This document shows positions 11,704 through 22,862 of a DNA stretch of 64,000 nt, in pieces. Under the pieces are notes generated by a model. The model did no database searches, was not told the DNA's origin, and saw only the letters and a list, made by a program, of their open reading frames with translations. This DNA comes from Lepidostoma basale (lineage: Eukaryota > Arthropoda > Insecta > Trichoptera > Lepidostomatidae): the NCBI GenBank assembly GCA_022606425.2, contig JAHDVF020000468.1, forward strand, positions 1-64,000, given 5' to 3'. Numbering within the stretch: the stretch's first letter is position 1; every line of letters begins with the position of its first letter. The position numbers were made by a program, and so were the translations under genes.

Positions 11704-11804
11704 TGATTATAAATAAGCATATACGCAAACGAATTCTGTCATAGATACTCGTATAATATATTATGAAATTAATATACTTTTTAATAAACAAAAAAAAACA
11801 AGAG

Positions 11805-11925
11805 ACGCCTTATTTGTCTGATCTCTCGATGATGAAGACATAGAACCTTCGAAACTTGTCGAGAAAAATAAACTCAAAAGTGGAAAAAATAGTCTAAACT
11901 CCACAGTGTTAAAGTCTTAAGTTTA
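11805..11925 (+). mobile_element. Foldback family FB9 arm with hammerhead-like module
   Basis: TCTC (stem I), then ATGATGA (core with C3 changed to A), GAAACTTGTC, then GAGA (stem I partner). Downstream GAAAAATAAACTCAAAAGTG matches 47160-47185. Confidence 0.45.
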
Positions 11926-12588
11926 TAAAAAAAACTTAATAAATTTTTCTTTCGCTCTACATTTCTTAATGATATCATCTTTTGAAATTCTATCATATAT
12001 CGTTTAACCACGCATACTTCTTTTTAATTTATGAATAGGAAAATGTATCATACAAGAAAAATTAATTAGTAAATTTAATTAATATATAATTAAAACAAGT
12101 TCAAACAATACAAATAAATTATCGTCGGTAAAACAGACAATTTATTGGTGAAAATGCGGCGAGAGCGTATCATTTTCTACGGGACTTTATTAATATTCAT
12201 GAACCGAAAATCCTTTGTCTTTCCCCCCATGTTCTGGTACGAACATAAATATATAATATACCTATACGTATGATCGTTTTTGCCTTCAACTCCTACTAAA
12301 ATATGTGTGCTTTGAGATCGGGTTCACATGAGTGCAAAAAAGTATGAAAGAGAGAGGAATTTCAAATTATAGAAAGTTTGCTACGCATAATAAATGTGAC
12401 CTTAAGAATGTGGCCCTCGTAGTTCCTATGTTTTGTGTTTCCAAATGACATTAATTAAGGAAGTGTGTTAAATGCTTTGAAGTTATCTTGGTGAGGTTGG
12501 ATAACACAAGATATACGAATTCATTTCTTGAGTTTGCAAATACGAAATGTTTTAGTATGTTATACTTTTTATTAATGACAACATTAAT
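11926..12588. other. AT-rich stretch
   Basis: No recognised feature. Confidence 0.5.
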
Positions 12589-13065
12589 TTGAAGCTACAA
12601 TCGATAATGGTCAAATGCTACATCTGGTCTATACTTGTAAATGGTTTTGAATCATGGACCTTAAAAGTTGGCAAAAGGAACCTGCTGGAGGCGTTTGAAA
12701 TATGGCTGGACCGAGATGTGTTGCGCATTCCTTGGACCGATATTGTCAGCAACATAAATGTTCTCCAAAGCGAGAAAGGAGCTAATAGGGAATTTTTTGC
12801 CAATATTAAAATCCGTAAGGTGGCATACTGACGTTATGTGATTAAGAGAGAAAAATATAAATTGTTCGACCTGATCATTGAGGGCAAAATAAAGGGTCGA
12901 CGAGGTGTTGGTAGGAGGCAAATCTCCTGGCTCCACAACACAAGGGACTGGACTGGCCTAATGAACGTTTAGGAGCTGTTTCTAACTACCAGGGATAGAG
13001 ACGCCTACTCTCAAGTGAAAGTCAACATCGGGGGAACCGACATGAGACCGAAAGAAGAAGAAATA
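12589..13065 (+). pseudogene. LINE-C C-terminal fragment
   Basis: Frame one (12589-12831) gives VNGFESWTLK and DVLRIPWTDIVSNINVLQ. After an in-frame stop at 12829 the match continues with YKLFDLIIEGKIKGRRGVG and RRQISWLHNTRDW, then a GAA tail. This is the post-RT region of an insect LINE. Stops at 12829 and near 12970 show it is dead. Confidence 0.75.
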
Positions 13066-13234
13066 TGATGTAATCTTAGTGATTTCCTTTTTGCCTGGAT
13101 AAACAACATTTTGTTTATTGCAGTTCGGAGTGTACAATAATTTATTTTGTTTTAAATGCATTTTGCTTTTTTTTATATACTTTGTGATTAAAAGCAATTA
13201 AAAATAAAGAAAATATTATAAATAATCAAATAAA
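13066..13234. other. AT-rich spacer
   Basis: No recognised feature. Confidence 0.5.
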
Positions 13235-13560
13235 TTTAACGTCAGGTCCAATCTTTGATTTAATTCCTTTGTTGTAAGTTAAAACCTGAACCCCAATAAG
13301 AACATTAAATTATTATTTTATTTTATTTTTTTCATAATATTTTTTATAACAAAAGCATAAACGTTCCAAAATAAATCTTTATAACATCTGTCAAAATTGA
13401 CCATTTTTGTAAACAATTTTATAATATTTTAAATATCTATATAATATCACTGAGGAAGGGCTGGGTAGTCCGAAACATGTTTGATATATAATTTTAATTT
13501 GTTTCAAAAGTGAGTGTTGTATACAAAGTACATATATAAAAAAACGATAATTTAGTATAG
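13235..13560. mobile_element. Foldback family FB2, copy 2, with hammerhead-like module
   Basis: Interior matches 6340-6760. It ends with GTGTTGTATACAAAGTAC, the FB2 terminus also seen at 18955-19290. It carries the cleanest hammerhead-like module of the window (see next entry). Confidence 0.7.
13444..13487 (+). ncRNA. Hammerhead-ribozyme-like motif (type I, minimal stem III)
   Basis: Stem I ATATCA (13444-13449) pairs perfectly with TGATAT (13482-13487). Core CTGAGGA (13450-13456) is followed by one extra A, stem II GGGCT/AGTCC (13458-13462 / 13467-13471, one G-T), GAAA (13472-13475), a two-pair stem III with loop AT, then GTT. This matches the hammerhead consensus CUGANGA / GAAA / UH. The extra base after A9 is unusual, but a viroid hammerhead (chrysanthemum chlorotic mottle viroid) has an extra A at that place. 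Activity is inference. Confidence 0.55.
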
Positions 13561-14535
13561 TTTGTTTATGATTTATCTTATAAACATTAATTGAATACGT
13601 AATGATGTAAAAATGTGTATTCATTAAAAAAGGATGCGAACCATCAAATGTTATGTCAGTGATACTTTAGGAATATTGAATGAAAACAGTGTTTATTTTA
13701 ATACATAAAAATATAATTAACCGGGAGATATCACAATTATATTTTGAAACCCAACCGATAAAACATAATGTTAGCGCTTAATTTTGTAAATATCTAGATA
13801 CTCACACGATACATATATGTATTTTTATTTCAACAACAGTGGGATATGTCTCGTACATATAGCAAATATAGACATGGAAGAACCTTTAGAAGATAAAGAT
13901 TTATTTTCTTACAAAAAAAAGTTTTGAATAATAACAGTAATCAATTTAATCTACGAAAAATAATAATGGTCATATAGTCTCCTTAAGCATAAGCTTTGAT
14001 AATTTGTTTTAGTCTTGAAAACAATAAAAATGAAGTGGTTTAGAATTTAAACTGATATGCATTAAGTTGTCATTTTAAATTACTCGCTTGGCCACCGAAA
14101 TTTATTGAGATTTCAATGATAATTGATTGCACATGCTTACATCATCCATTATAAATACGTTATGGTCATCGATTATGATGATTACAATATAATTAAACGA
14201 ATTACCCCGATCAGTTCCTGGTTAGTCTCTAGGAAACAAATACTAATTGCCATTTGGTTTAATGATGGGATTGATCGATTGATCAAATTTAAAAATATTA
14301 ATTGATTTTCTTTATCCAATTATTTTGACTATCCAAATCCTTAGTTACCTTGAAATAAAATTTTCTTTTTGATGATACAAATCTAATAATTAAGCATATT
14401 CATAATTGTTTTCAGAATATAAAAATATTATGATTAGTCATTTATACTTCACTTTATGACTTTGACATTAAGGGCTAAAACATTATTGAATGGTGTAAAA
14501 CAAATTATCTAAGTGCTTTATTTTGCTTTTAAAAA
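13561..14535. other. AT-rich stretch
   Basis: No gene. Short frames only. Confidence 0.5.
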
Positions 14536-14700
14536 AATATTCCTAGGAAATTGAAAATAACTTTGTTAAATCCACTAATTATTAAAGAAAATTAAAAAAT
14601 ACGAATTGTTTCGGAGGAAACCTCCATTTTCAAAAACGTAATAAAAACTAAACAAAGAAAGACTAATAAAAAAACGCATTTAAAATTCGATACAATAATT
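14536..14700 (-). mobile_element. Foldback family FB5 arm
   Basis: Reverse complement of part of 53690-53880 (GGAAATTGAAAATAACTTTG; CTAAACAAAGAAAGACTAA). The minus strand holds a decayed hammerhead-like module near 14600-14637 with a perfect stem II, GGAGG-TTT-CCTCC, before GAAAC. Confidence 0.6.
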
Positions 14701-15290
14701 CAAATTTTAAAATTAACCTGGGCTATTTGTTATAAGTACTAATAATTTTTGTTTTTTATCAGTAAGAACTAATAAATGATATTAAATAAAAATAACCATG
14801 ATGATAATATAAAAAAAAATAAAAAATTGTATTTTAGAAAAAACATACATTTGACAAGACATAATTTATATAGAAATTAATAAATGATTAATTTGCATTT
14901 GATTGAGAATGGGAGCTTGGGAGATTAAGTTAATTTTTAAATTTGAATTATTAATTTATTTTTTAATAATTAGAGGATTAAACCAAGTTATTTCAATTTC
15001 CTAAGTATATTACTATGGAATTCCACAGTGTTAATCCTTCAGCGTTCAATAATTAAAAAAAAATATACCACAAATTAAGTACTTCATATTGATAGTAAAA
15101 TTTTCTTCATCTTTAAATTTATTATAAAAGGAAAGGGAAGAGGCAAGGAAGGTGCCTCCACGTGTGGTGTTGCTTTAACCAAAACACTAGCGCCCTCGGA
15201 AACGACACATAGTTGGAAAAACCTTCTAACACAATGGTTAGAGAAAATTAAATATATGTTCCTTTTTATGATTTCAATATTGTTTTGAAT
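14701..15290. other. AT-rich stretch
   Basis: Includes a second FB5-related end near 14990-15035 (TTTCAATTTCCTAAGTATAT). 15130-15230 is GC-richer and unassigned. Confidence 0.5.
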
Positions 15291-15495
15291 TTAGTAAAAC
15301 TGATGATAACGGGCAAGATTAAAGGATGACATGATCCTGGTCAAAGGCAACATATATTGGCAACGCAACATTAAATACTGGACTGGAATAAGGAGTGTAG
15401 AGGAGTAATTTCTAGCAGCGCTAAACAGAGGAGCCATTGCAGAAGTGGTGGGAAACATCGGGGAAACCTGATATGACACTAAAAGGAGAATAACT
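15291..15495 (+). pseudogene. LINE-C 3' end fragment, degraded
   Basis: Conceptual translation recovers WQRNIKYWTGIRSVEE and VVGNIGE before an AAAAGGAGAA tail, the same order as 12950-13060. Confidence 0.55.
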
Positions 15496-16198
15496 TCAAA
15501 ATATATTTAAAGAATTTTAATTATTTTAATTGGTTTGTATAATTCCATCGCTAGTATTGGTTATTAAAGCACCATTATATTATTATAACTGTGATATACG
15601 GCGGACTGACACGCTCTTAGGCGTCTTTGGCGGGATGCTAGAAATTAGAATAGTTTTCTTATTGGGTGCAGGCACGGTATCGCGCCACGCTATTGGTTTA
15701 GTAATTTTTGAAAATAGAAAAGAAGGAATTTAAATTTATGTGCGATATTTAGTGTTTAATCTGAACAATAGCGCATCACAAATAATATGATATTATATTA
15801 AAAATTCAATGTACGAGTATTTTAGTGTTTTTGTGATTTCTGACATTTTAATTAATTATTTATTGAACAGTGATTTAAAACCCTCTATTTATTAAATATT
15901 AATGAAAACATTGGATTTCTGGAAATTGAATGATATTGAATGACATATTTCGCCTCGCTGAGGCTCCGTCAAATATCTTCTCTGCCTCAGCATAGCGAAT
16001 TATGTAAATCCCATTAAAAATATTAACATTTATGAACAACAGACGTATCTAAAGGCAATTATTTAATATAAATGTACTGTGGATGTCTATAATAGTGAAT
16101 TCGTGCAATTGAAAACACTATTTTCTTTACGAATTTCAAAGATTTTTATGGAGATTAAAAGTAAGTTATTCTACATTTATAATATAAATTTATAACTT
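15496..16198. other. AT-rich stretch
   Basis: No recognised feature. Confidence 0.5.
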
Positions 16199-16362
16199 AG
16201 CGCGGGAGATGCCTATTGGTGGCGATGAGGTTCGCAACCCATCACACCGCGTCTCTCGCGTTGGCGAAAAGAGAAGGATGGAGTGCAGCATCGATTAAAG
16301 TATTGCAGTCCATTCATTCTGTCTACCCTTTCGGGGAAACGGCGTGATGGTTAGTTAGTTAG
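16199..16362 (+). mobile_element. RTE-A2 3' end fragment
   Basis: Starts inside the conserved GCGGGAGATGCCTATTGG segment and ends in a TTAG tail. 5' truncated relative to 595-1047. Confidence 0.75.
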
Positions 16363-16869
16363 TTTTTAACTATTTAATATTCTAGGGGTTTGAATGGATG
16401 GTTAAGGTCGTGGGGGGACATTCTGTGCTGAAAGAAAATGTTTGTACCAGTAAATGCCATTAAACGTCATAATTGCATAATATCAGCAACACTACCATCT
16501 AGTCCGATTCTCTGCTCTTATTTAAGTGCGCCATTGCAATATAAAAATTCACTTAACAAAATAAAAGTAGATGGATGAACAAATACCTTAAATATACGAG
16601 AGGAAACCTTGGATATTTTAAATACTATACTACAAAACACCACATTATAGAATTTGTAAAAACTGCTGAAATTATTAAAAAGTAAGCCATATTGATCTAC
16701 GGCTTTAAAACATTCAATTATCATTATATACCTACGTATATTCTACAAAATCAGAATTATATTATTAAAATGATTTCTTCTAATATTACCAATTGTATCA
16801 ATATAAACTTGTATACAAGTATCAAGTGGATTGTATCAATATATAATATTACCAATTGTATCAATATAA
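16363..16869. other. AT-rich stretch with duplicated target sequence
   Basis: 16781-16806 and 16844-16869 share a 26-bp TAATATTACC...ATCAATATAA segment. The second ends at the LINE insertion point. Confidence 0.6.
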
Positions 16870-18340
16870 TATATACTTGTATCCAGTGCTTGGAGGAGGG
16901 ATATACGCCGCTAGACTGGAGGAGAGCAGTAATTATGCCCCTGTACAAAGGAAAAGGATCGCGTATGGAATGTGGAAACCACAGAGCTATTAGTCTTTTG
17001 AGTGTCGTTGGTAAAGTCTATGGCAGAATTTTAATAGAAAGAGTAAGAAAATTGACGAGTGCCAAAGTTTGGGATGTGCAAGGTGCCTTTATGAATGGCA
17101 GAGGATGTATGGATCAAATTTTTGGACTTCGTACATTGACAGAGAAGTTTCTGGCCAAAAATCGCAAACTTTTCTGTGCATTTGTCGACTTACAAAAAGC
17201 ATATGATTACGTTAATAGAGAAAAGTTGTGGAAAATATTGTCTGAATATGGAATAAGTACAAAACTGATCACGGCCATTAAGTCACTATACACGGAAAGC
17301 ACTGCTAGTGTCAGAGTAAATGGAGATCTTACAGCCTGGTTTGATATCAATAAAGGTGTCAAACAAGGTTGCGTAATGTCCCCGTGGTTATTTAATCTGT
17401 ATATGGACAATTGTATGAGAGAGCTGAAAGGGTTGGATGTAGGTGCCAAAATGAGCGGAGTGTCAGTAAGCTGTCTCTTGTATGCGGATGACGCTGTCCT
17501 ACTTGCTGACAACGAGCATGAACTACAAGTCCTGGTGAATAGTATGTATGAGGTATGCATGCGAAATGATCTGATGATGAATGTTAATAAGTCCAAGGTA
17601 ATGATTTTTGAAAAGGAAGAAACCACGACAGTCTGCAACATTAGCGTGAATGGTGAAAACTTGGAGCAAGTAGTTGAGTTTGTGTATTTAGGTAGTATGT
17701 TTACAAGAGATGGGAGAGTGGAGAGGGATATTGAAAGAAGGGTTGGGGCAGGCAACAAAGTGAATGGTGCACTTAAAGTTGTCATCGCAAACAAAAACCT
17801 ATCAAAAAAAGCTAGAATGGCAGTGCACAATGGTGTTCTTCTACCGACCCTTATGTATGGAAGCGAAGCATGGAACTGGCAAAGGAAGGTTGAAAGTAGA
17901 ATAAATGCAGTAGAAATGAGATCTCTTAGACGAATGTGTGGATATTCTGTGTATGATAGAGTGTCGAATGAAAATATAAGAAGTGAATGCGGTGCGAATG
18001 ATGGTGTCATGAACAAAATAATGAAAGGATCATTAAGATGGTTTGGACATATGGAAAGAATGAATGAAGAAAGAATGGTAAAAAAATTATATGTTAATGA
18101 TGTAAATGGTACCAGAAATAGAGGAAGACCGAGGAAAACGTGGCACGATCAAATAAATCAAATATTGAATGTCGGCCATGTGAGGAGTCAGAGAAATCGA
18201 CGCGCGTGCATGACACGATGTATGAATGTTGAGGAAGCGAGAGAAATATGTCAGGAAAGAAAGGTGTGGCAGTCCATTCTTTCTGCCTACCCCTTCGGGG
18301 AGACGGCGTGATGGTTAGTTAGTTAGTTAGTTAGTTAGTT
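16870..18340 (+). mobile_element. RTE-A, 5'-truncated LINE with open reverse-transcriptase frame
   Basis: A single open frame runs to the stop at 18309-18311. Its listed start at 16692 lies in flanking AT-rich DNA, so the true element begins near 16870 with no start codon of its own. It encodes the reverse transcriptase fingers/palm (WRRAVIMPLYKGKG; first catalytic Asp in AFVDLQKAYDYVNRE, residue 166; GVKQGCVMSPWLFNLYMD; LLYADDAVLLA with Asp266-Asp267), then thumb and C-terminal region (LMYGSEAW; SLRRMCG; SLRWFGHMERMNEERM; GRPRKTWHDQINQIL), ending YPFGETA. The endonuclease domain is missing. The 3' end is (TTAG)n at 18314-18340. ATCAATATAA at 16860-16869 and 18341-18350 is a 10-bp target duplication. 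The absence of stops over about 480 codons makes it the youngest LINE copy seen. It cannot mobilise alone. Clade assignment to RTE-like is tentative. Confidence 0.9.
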
Positions 18341-18954
18341 ATCAATATAAAATTATTATAAAATCATCAAATAGTACGAACACATTATACATAGAGTAAT
18401 ATTGATCCAATGTTTCGTGACTTAGTTATAAACGAGTACCAATACATACTTGTTTAATACTAGGAACACTACTATTATTCATTACTTAATCATAAATTTG
18501 ACTAAGACATTTTACATAATAAAAATGTAAGTAATTTGTAGCGATTTAACACTTCAAAGGATATGCTGAAAATTTATTACTCAATTTGATAAAGGAACAC
18601 AGAAAGAATTGAGTAATTCCATGTCTATCGTCTATATATTACAAACGATGAAAGCTTTAAATACTCACGGCGCAATATAACCGTATAACTCACAGGAACA
18701 GCTGATCGTAATAGGAAAACCGGGCGATAGAAACACAAAGAAGGTAAAGGTAATAAATAATCAACTTTTAAAACAAAAACTAGGCGGCACGACTGTTTTA
18801 GTAGGCCAGATGTACTCTATGATTTTTTAAAGTGAATATTTCGATTGTAACAAAGTACGTATATGGCTTATCAAGCTAGCGTTGAAAATGAAAACAATAT
18901 TATTATTTCTTCGATATTCGCCATAAATTTGAGTTGCGGATGTTTAATATTTCT
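18341..18954. other. Unassigned stretch
   Basis: Starts with the 3' target duplication of the LINE. No gene. Confidence 0.5.
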
Positions 18955-19290
18955 TTTTTATATACTTTGTATACAACACACACTTTATTCAAAAAATAAA
19001 AATAAAAACCCAACACGTTTCAGACACACAAGCCCTTCCTTCATCAGTGATATTATTATATACATGTAGATTGTAGATATTAAAAATACATATTTTTTAA
19101 ATTTGACGAAAATTCGATTATTTTGTTTACGAACATGTGCAACATAGTATATTCATGAAATTAAAAAAAAAATATTCATATACTATCACACTGGCTTGTG
19201 TGTTCGAAATGTTCATGTTTAGTTTTAGTTTTTTTTTTTGATAAAGTGTGTTGTATACAAAGTACTCGTATATAAAAAAGAAACATTAAT
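18955..19290. mobile_element. Foldback family FB2, copy 3
   Basis: TTATATACTTTGTATACAAC near 18958 and GTTGTATACAAAGTACTCGT near 19252 are inverted ends. Internal arms CACACAAGCC / GGCTTGTGTG also pair. The minus strand at 19015-19055 has ATATCACTGATGAAGG...GAAACGTGTT, an intact core with a damaged stem I. Confidence 0.7.
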
Positions 19291-19329
19291 ATATTTTTTA
19301 TTTTATCACATTCTGATGTAAACATAATA

Positions 19330-19425
19330 TAATAACTAAACAACAATCGCGTCGTTTCATCGAAGGGTTGGCAGAGAGGATGGACTACCGCACTATTTTA
19401 TCCTGACATAACCTCGAGATCATCT
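19330..19425 (-). pseudogene. RTE-A 3' end fragment
   Basis: AATAACTAAACAAC tail, then the end of the frame in reverse. Heavily mutated. Confidence 0.6.
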
Positions 19426-19894
19426 ATTTACATAAGCTCGTTGATTTTTTCGACTACGAACATGTGCAAGATAGTAAAACTGATTGGTTCGTAAGTGGTG
19501 CTAAGTTATTCTCAATCTTTCTTATTTCGTGCTCAATTTGCATGAGTAACGTATACTGTCTTTCTAATTACATTCTTGCTGATTCCTTAATTATTCGTTT
19601 TTTTTCAAATTCATAATAGAGACATTTTGGTGTAATGCTAGTGTCTAAATGTATCTAACCAGCTAAAAACACAATTATAAGAATTAGGGTTACACATATA
19701 TATAGTTGAGAGAGATTTATTACCCTAAAGCTATTGGTTTAGTAAAGGAACCATTCATATTTTAAGACTCAAAAGTAAAAAAAACTCAAAATGAAAAAAA
19801 AACAGTGTATTACTTCATAAACATTCGTCATTATGGAATTTCACAGTGTTAATCTGTGTATATTAATTTATCTCAAATTAAATAATTATATAAA
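19426..19894. other. AT-rich stretch
   Basis: 19745-19850 resembles the FB9 end at 47160-47240 (CATTCGTCATTATGGAATTT). No gene. Confidence 0.5.
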
Positions 19895-20035
19895 TAAAAC
19901 AACTTTGTATTTAACCACGGTAGGGTTATTATATTGATGCCAACTAGTTTCGCTTGGACCCAAGCTTCATCAGGGCAGTATAATATAATTATTATACTGC
20001 CCTGATGAAGCTTGATCAAGTCAATAAAATACCAC
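19895..20035. mobile_element. Foldback family FB3, copy 1
   Basis: Inverted arms meet at about 19985 (CTGATGAAGCTT / AAGCTTCATCAG with GGGCAGTATAATA on both sides). The right arm is truncated near 20015. The outer end TTGTATTTAACCACGG is shared with 58160-58180. Confidence 0.7.
19938..19977 (-). ncRNA. Hammerhead-ribozyme-like motif
   Basis: Minus strand: stem I TGCC / GGCA (rc of 19974-19977 and 19938-19941); canonical core CTGATGA (rc of 19967-19973); one extra A; stem II GCTTGG / CCAAGC, six perfect pairs with a GT loop; GAAA (rc of 19948-19951); two-pair stem III with loop TA; then GTT. All conserved hammerhead core positions are present apart from the inserted base. The two-base loop of stem II is very tight, which argues for caution. 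Confidence 0.5.
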
Positions 20036-20059
20036 TAAATGTCTATCCACAAAGTGACT

Positions 20060-20265
20060 GCTTTATATGAAGAATTATCTAAAATTATTGAAAATAAATT
20101 TAAACACTTATGTTTTGTTTTGACACCACCTTATTTCGTTATATCGAACGATGATGCTTCGTCAGGGTTGCAAAAACAAACTGTTTTTTTTAGTTCGATA
20201 AAACAAAATAAATTGGTGTTAAAACAAAGTATAAAAGTGTTTAAACTATTTATTCAATGAATAAT
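20060..20265. mobile_element. Foldback family FB4, copy 1
   Basis: AATTTAAACACTT...TTTTGACACCA and TTGGTGTTAAAAC...AAGTGTTTAAA are inverted. The apex has GATGATGCTTCGTCAGGG, a decayed form of the shared apex module. Confidence 0.6.
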
Positions 20266-20394
20266 CTATCCGATGTGTTTTGCGCCATTGGAACAGTCCA
20301 GCAAAAAACAGAACATTTCGCGTGTCGGTGAGAATTTAATCACACCATAAATCCATAAATTCGTCAATTAAAAATTTAATTCAATAAAGCACTC
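20266..20394. other. AT-rich spacer
   Basis: No recognised feature. Confidence 0.5.
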
Positions 20395-20530
20395 CGTACC
20401 AGCCGACAAGCCCCGGTGCGGTGCGATGGACGTCCCACAAGAATTGGGCGATCGATCAGGGCCGTCTAGAGCCGATAGGGGATAAGACCGCCCACGGTGA
20501 AAACGAATTACAAAATCACGCTGGTGGGCA
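20395..20530. other. GC-rich non-repetitive island
   Basis: About half G+C against an AT-rich background, with no frame or transposon signature. It lies 4 kb 3' (in gene direction) of the exon at 24692-25097 and may be intronic regulatory DNA. Confidence 0.4.
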
Positions 20531-21098
20531 GATCTGTTCAACGTATAAAAAATAGATAAATAAACACACTTTAAAAGTTTTATTTAAAATATAATTTTTA
20601 TAATTTATAATTTATAATGAATAAATACTGAGTATACTCCTCAATATAATATAATATTATAAATATATGAATATTAAGATACGTAATAAAACTATGAGTA
20701 ATTACACTAGTAAAAAATATTAAGAGAATTAAAAAAAAAAAAAAAAAGTGCTATTGACTAAATTCTCGTATATCATAAAAAAAAAAGTAGGTTTCAATGA
20801 TAGATTCTGGGTTATAATAAAATATTAAAATAATAAAATAATAAATAATTAGATAAATCATAATAAAATATTAATGCATAATAGAAAATATAGAACAAAC
20901 CTAGTAGAATGATGGCGAACCCCTTGATTTTAGGATAATACTGACTGCACAACCATCTACAGATTACTCTATCATAACTTTTGTGAACAAATTGTAACTA
21001 TTATAGTGTGATGTACCAAATGAGACTGCGTAATCATAGAAAATATAATACATCCGAAAAATCTAAGATACAAAATAGCGCGTGATACATACAATGAG
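20531..21098. other. Low-complexity AT-rich stretch
   Basis: Includes an A-run near 20731-20748 and many TAATAAAATA-type repeats. No gene. Confidence 0.6.
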
Positions 21099-21345
21099 GA
21101 CCTTCGTGGCAATGTGGTAATATATAGCTCTGATTTCCGTACCGAAGATTCCGGGTTCGATTCCCGGCGATGGAAGTGTGATTGTCACACTGTCATTGGT
21201 CTGGTGTAGAATTCACGTTACAATAAAATGGCGATAGATTGGCTACCTATCACATGTCATGAGAATCATCAATATAATAGCTAAAAATAATGTGTATACA
21301 GTAATTAGGTTCAAACGACCTGTTGTATACAAGAAAAAAATTACA
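21099..21345 (+). mobile_element. SINE-B, copy 2
   Basis: tRNA-like head with B-box GGGTTCGATTCCCGG, body GTCTGGTGTAGAATTC, then GTGTATACAGTAATTAGG and GACCTGTTGTATAC before an A-rich end. It is the best full-length copy here along with 26386-26620. Confidence 0.85.
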
Positions 21346-21483
21346 ATCTCACTGTTATAATATTTTATAAAAAAAATTATTATGTCATATGTACACATAA
21401 TTTTGCTTTTTCGTTAAACGCGGTTTTATTTTTAAATAATTTGCTTATTGTATGACTAGAAATACGTAATAACCAAACCACGC

Positions 21484-21577
21484 TGTCTAAATGTATTATA
21501 GTAATATTAAATGTAGAATAAATCAGGACATGTCTAAATGTATTATAGTAATATTAAATGTAGAATAAATCAGGACA
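21484..21577. repeat. 47-bp tandem duplication
   Basis: 21484-21530 is repeated exactly at 21531-21577 (TGTCTAAATGTATTATAGTA...). A recent local duplication. Confidence 0.9.
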
Positions 21578-21864
21578 TGGAGCTATGATAAAGCTGTACA
21601 TGTACGTAATATTGTATTAGAAGAAGGCGTTGGGTAGCTACGGAAACGTTTTCAATAAAAAAAATATACAAAAAATAAGTTCCTCAACCATAAACGAAAT
21701 AAAATGCATACGCGAGAAAATTGTTCCTGAATAAGGGAAAGCACTGAGCTGAAAATCTATAAAATATTGTTGATCCCCTAAGTACCAATTAAATTAAGTA
21801 GCCATTTCGTGGGTGCTCCTTTTAAATCCACCCTTCAATAAATTAGAGTTGTGTAATTTCGGTG
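21578..21864. other. AT-rich spacer
   Basis: No recognised feature. Confidence 0.5.
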
Positions 21865-22060
21865 GAAAATTTATTTGCGGGCATTGCACCCATCGCATTG
21901 CCGAAAGCGGGAGGCGAACTCTTTACTCGGCATAAAGGGCCGGGGGTCGGTTGACGGCTGAATGGGCAATGCAACGAAACCGCAAGCAAAGGGCTGCATG
22001 AATATGCATCGAAGTTTCGTATGGAGGTAGCTACTGCAGAGGTCAGGAATATTGGCGACA
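21865..22060. other. GC-rich non-repetitive island
   Basis: Single-copy in the window, with palindromic ATGCATGAATATGCAT-like content at 21995-22015. No open frame. Candidate conserved non-coding element in the intron of the minus-strand gene. Confidence 0.4.
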
Positions 22061-22194
22061 GATCTTCAGTCGGCTGTTTTGTTTAAAAATATTAAACAAT
22101 CGTTTATTGCTTAATTGTATGAATTAGTTTTGTGAACAGTATCGATGGATCAATAAAACAACAGCAACGTGTTTTAGAATTAAAAAGAAAATTA

Positions 22195-22350
22195 AGACAC
22201 TTGTATAAACTGTTTTAACACCACTTTATTTGTTTGTTTAGTACCAACCGGTTTAGTTTGTTGAAGCACCGGTGGAAGCGAAATCGGTTGATACTGAAAT
22301 ACAAATAAAGTGGTGTTAAAACAAATGAAATTAGTGTTTTGATTCATTGA
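22195..22350. mobile_element. Foldback family FB4, copy 2
   Basis: TGTTTTAACACCACTTTATT and AATAAAGTGGTGTTAAAACA are perfectly inverted. The apex holds ACCAACCGGTTTAG and GCGAAATCGGTTGATAC, both derivatives of a GAAACCGGTTGGTAC module. Confidence 0.75.
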
Positions 22351-22739
22351 CAAAAATTTCACAACATCAAATTAAGAGCTTCACACGAAAGCATTTGTTT
22401 TAAAATTATATTACAATAGACAAAATTCACATAATTTTCAGATTAACTTAGTGTGACCGAGTTGTTTAGCGTCACCAATATCACCAGATGTCAATTTTAT
22501 ATTTTTTCTTCCCAATCTAATACACAAAGTAAAATATTCAATATACGTATTTTCCAGAAAACGCGAGATAATATTATAATATAATATATTGAGAATGAAA
22601 AAAAAATCCTTTACGAAAATAAATCTAAAATCAACAAAACATTGGTAGTTGGAATGACTTCAAGGTAAGATATCTGTAAAAAAATTCTCATCTATTTGGA
22701 ATTTCAGCGGTGTATTCGAAATTAGTCTAATAATCGTAT
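22351..22739. other. AT-rich stretch
   Basis: No recognised feature. Confidence 0.5.
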
Positions 22740-22862
22740 AAATAACTAACTAACTAACTAACCATCACACCATTTCTCCAGAGGGGTATGCAGAGAGGAT
22801 GGATCGCCACAATGCTCTGTCCTGGCATACCTCTCGGGCTTCCTCTACATTCATACATCGTA
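22740..22862 (-). pseudogene. RTE-A 3' end fragment
   Basis: (CTAA)n tail followed by the reversed YPFGETA end. Truncated near the NVEEAR block. Confidence 0.75.

Noticed and set aside
17207..18016. 269-codon minus-strand open frame
   Set aside because: It is the exact antisense of the RTE-A reverse-transcriptase frame and its residues show no family resemblance.
18314..18340. TTAG repeats as telomere-like or CRISPR-like array
   Set aside because: They are short LINE tails found directly after the same stop codon at many sites; insect telomeres are TTAGG and no spacers exist.
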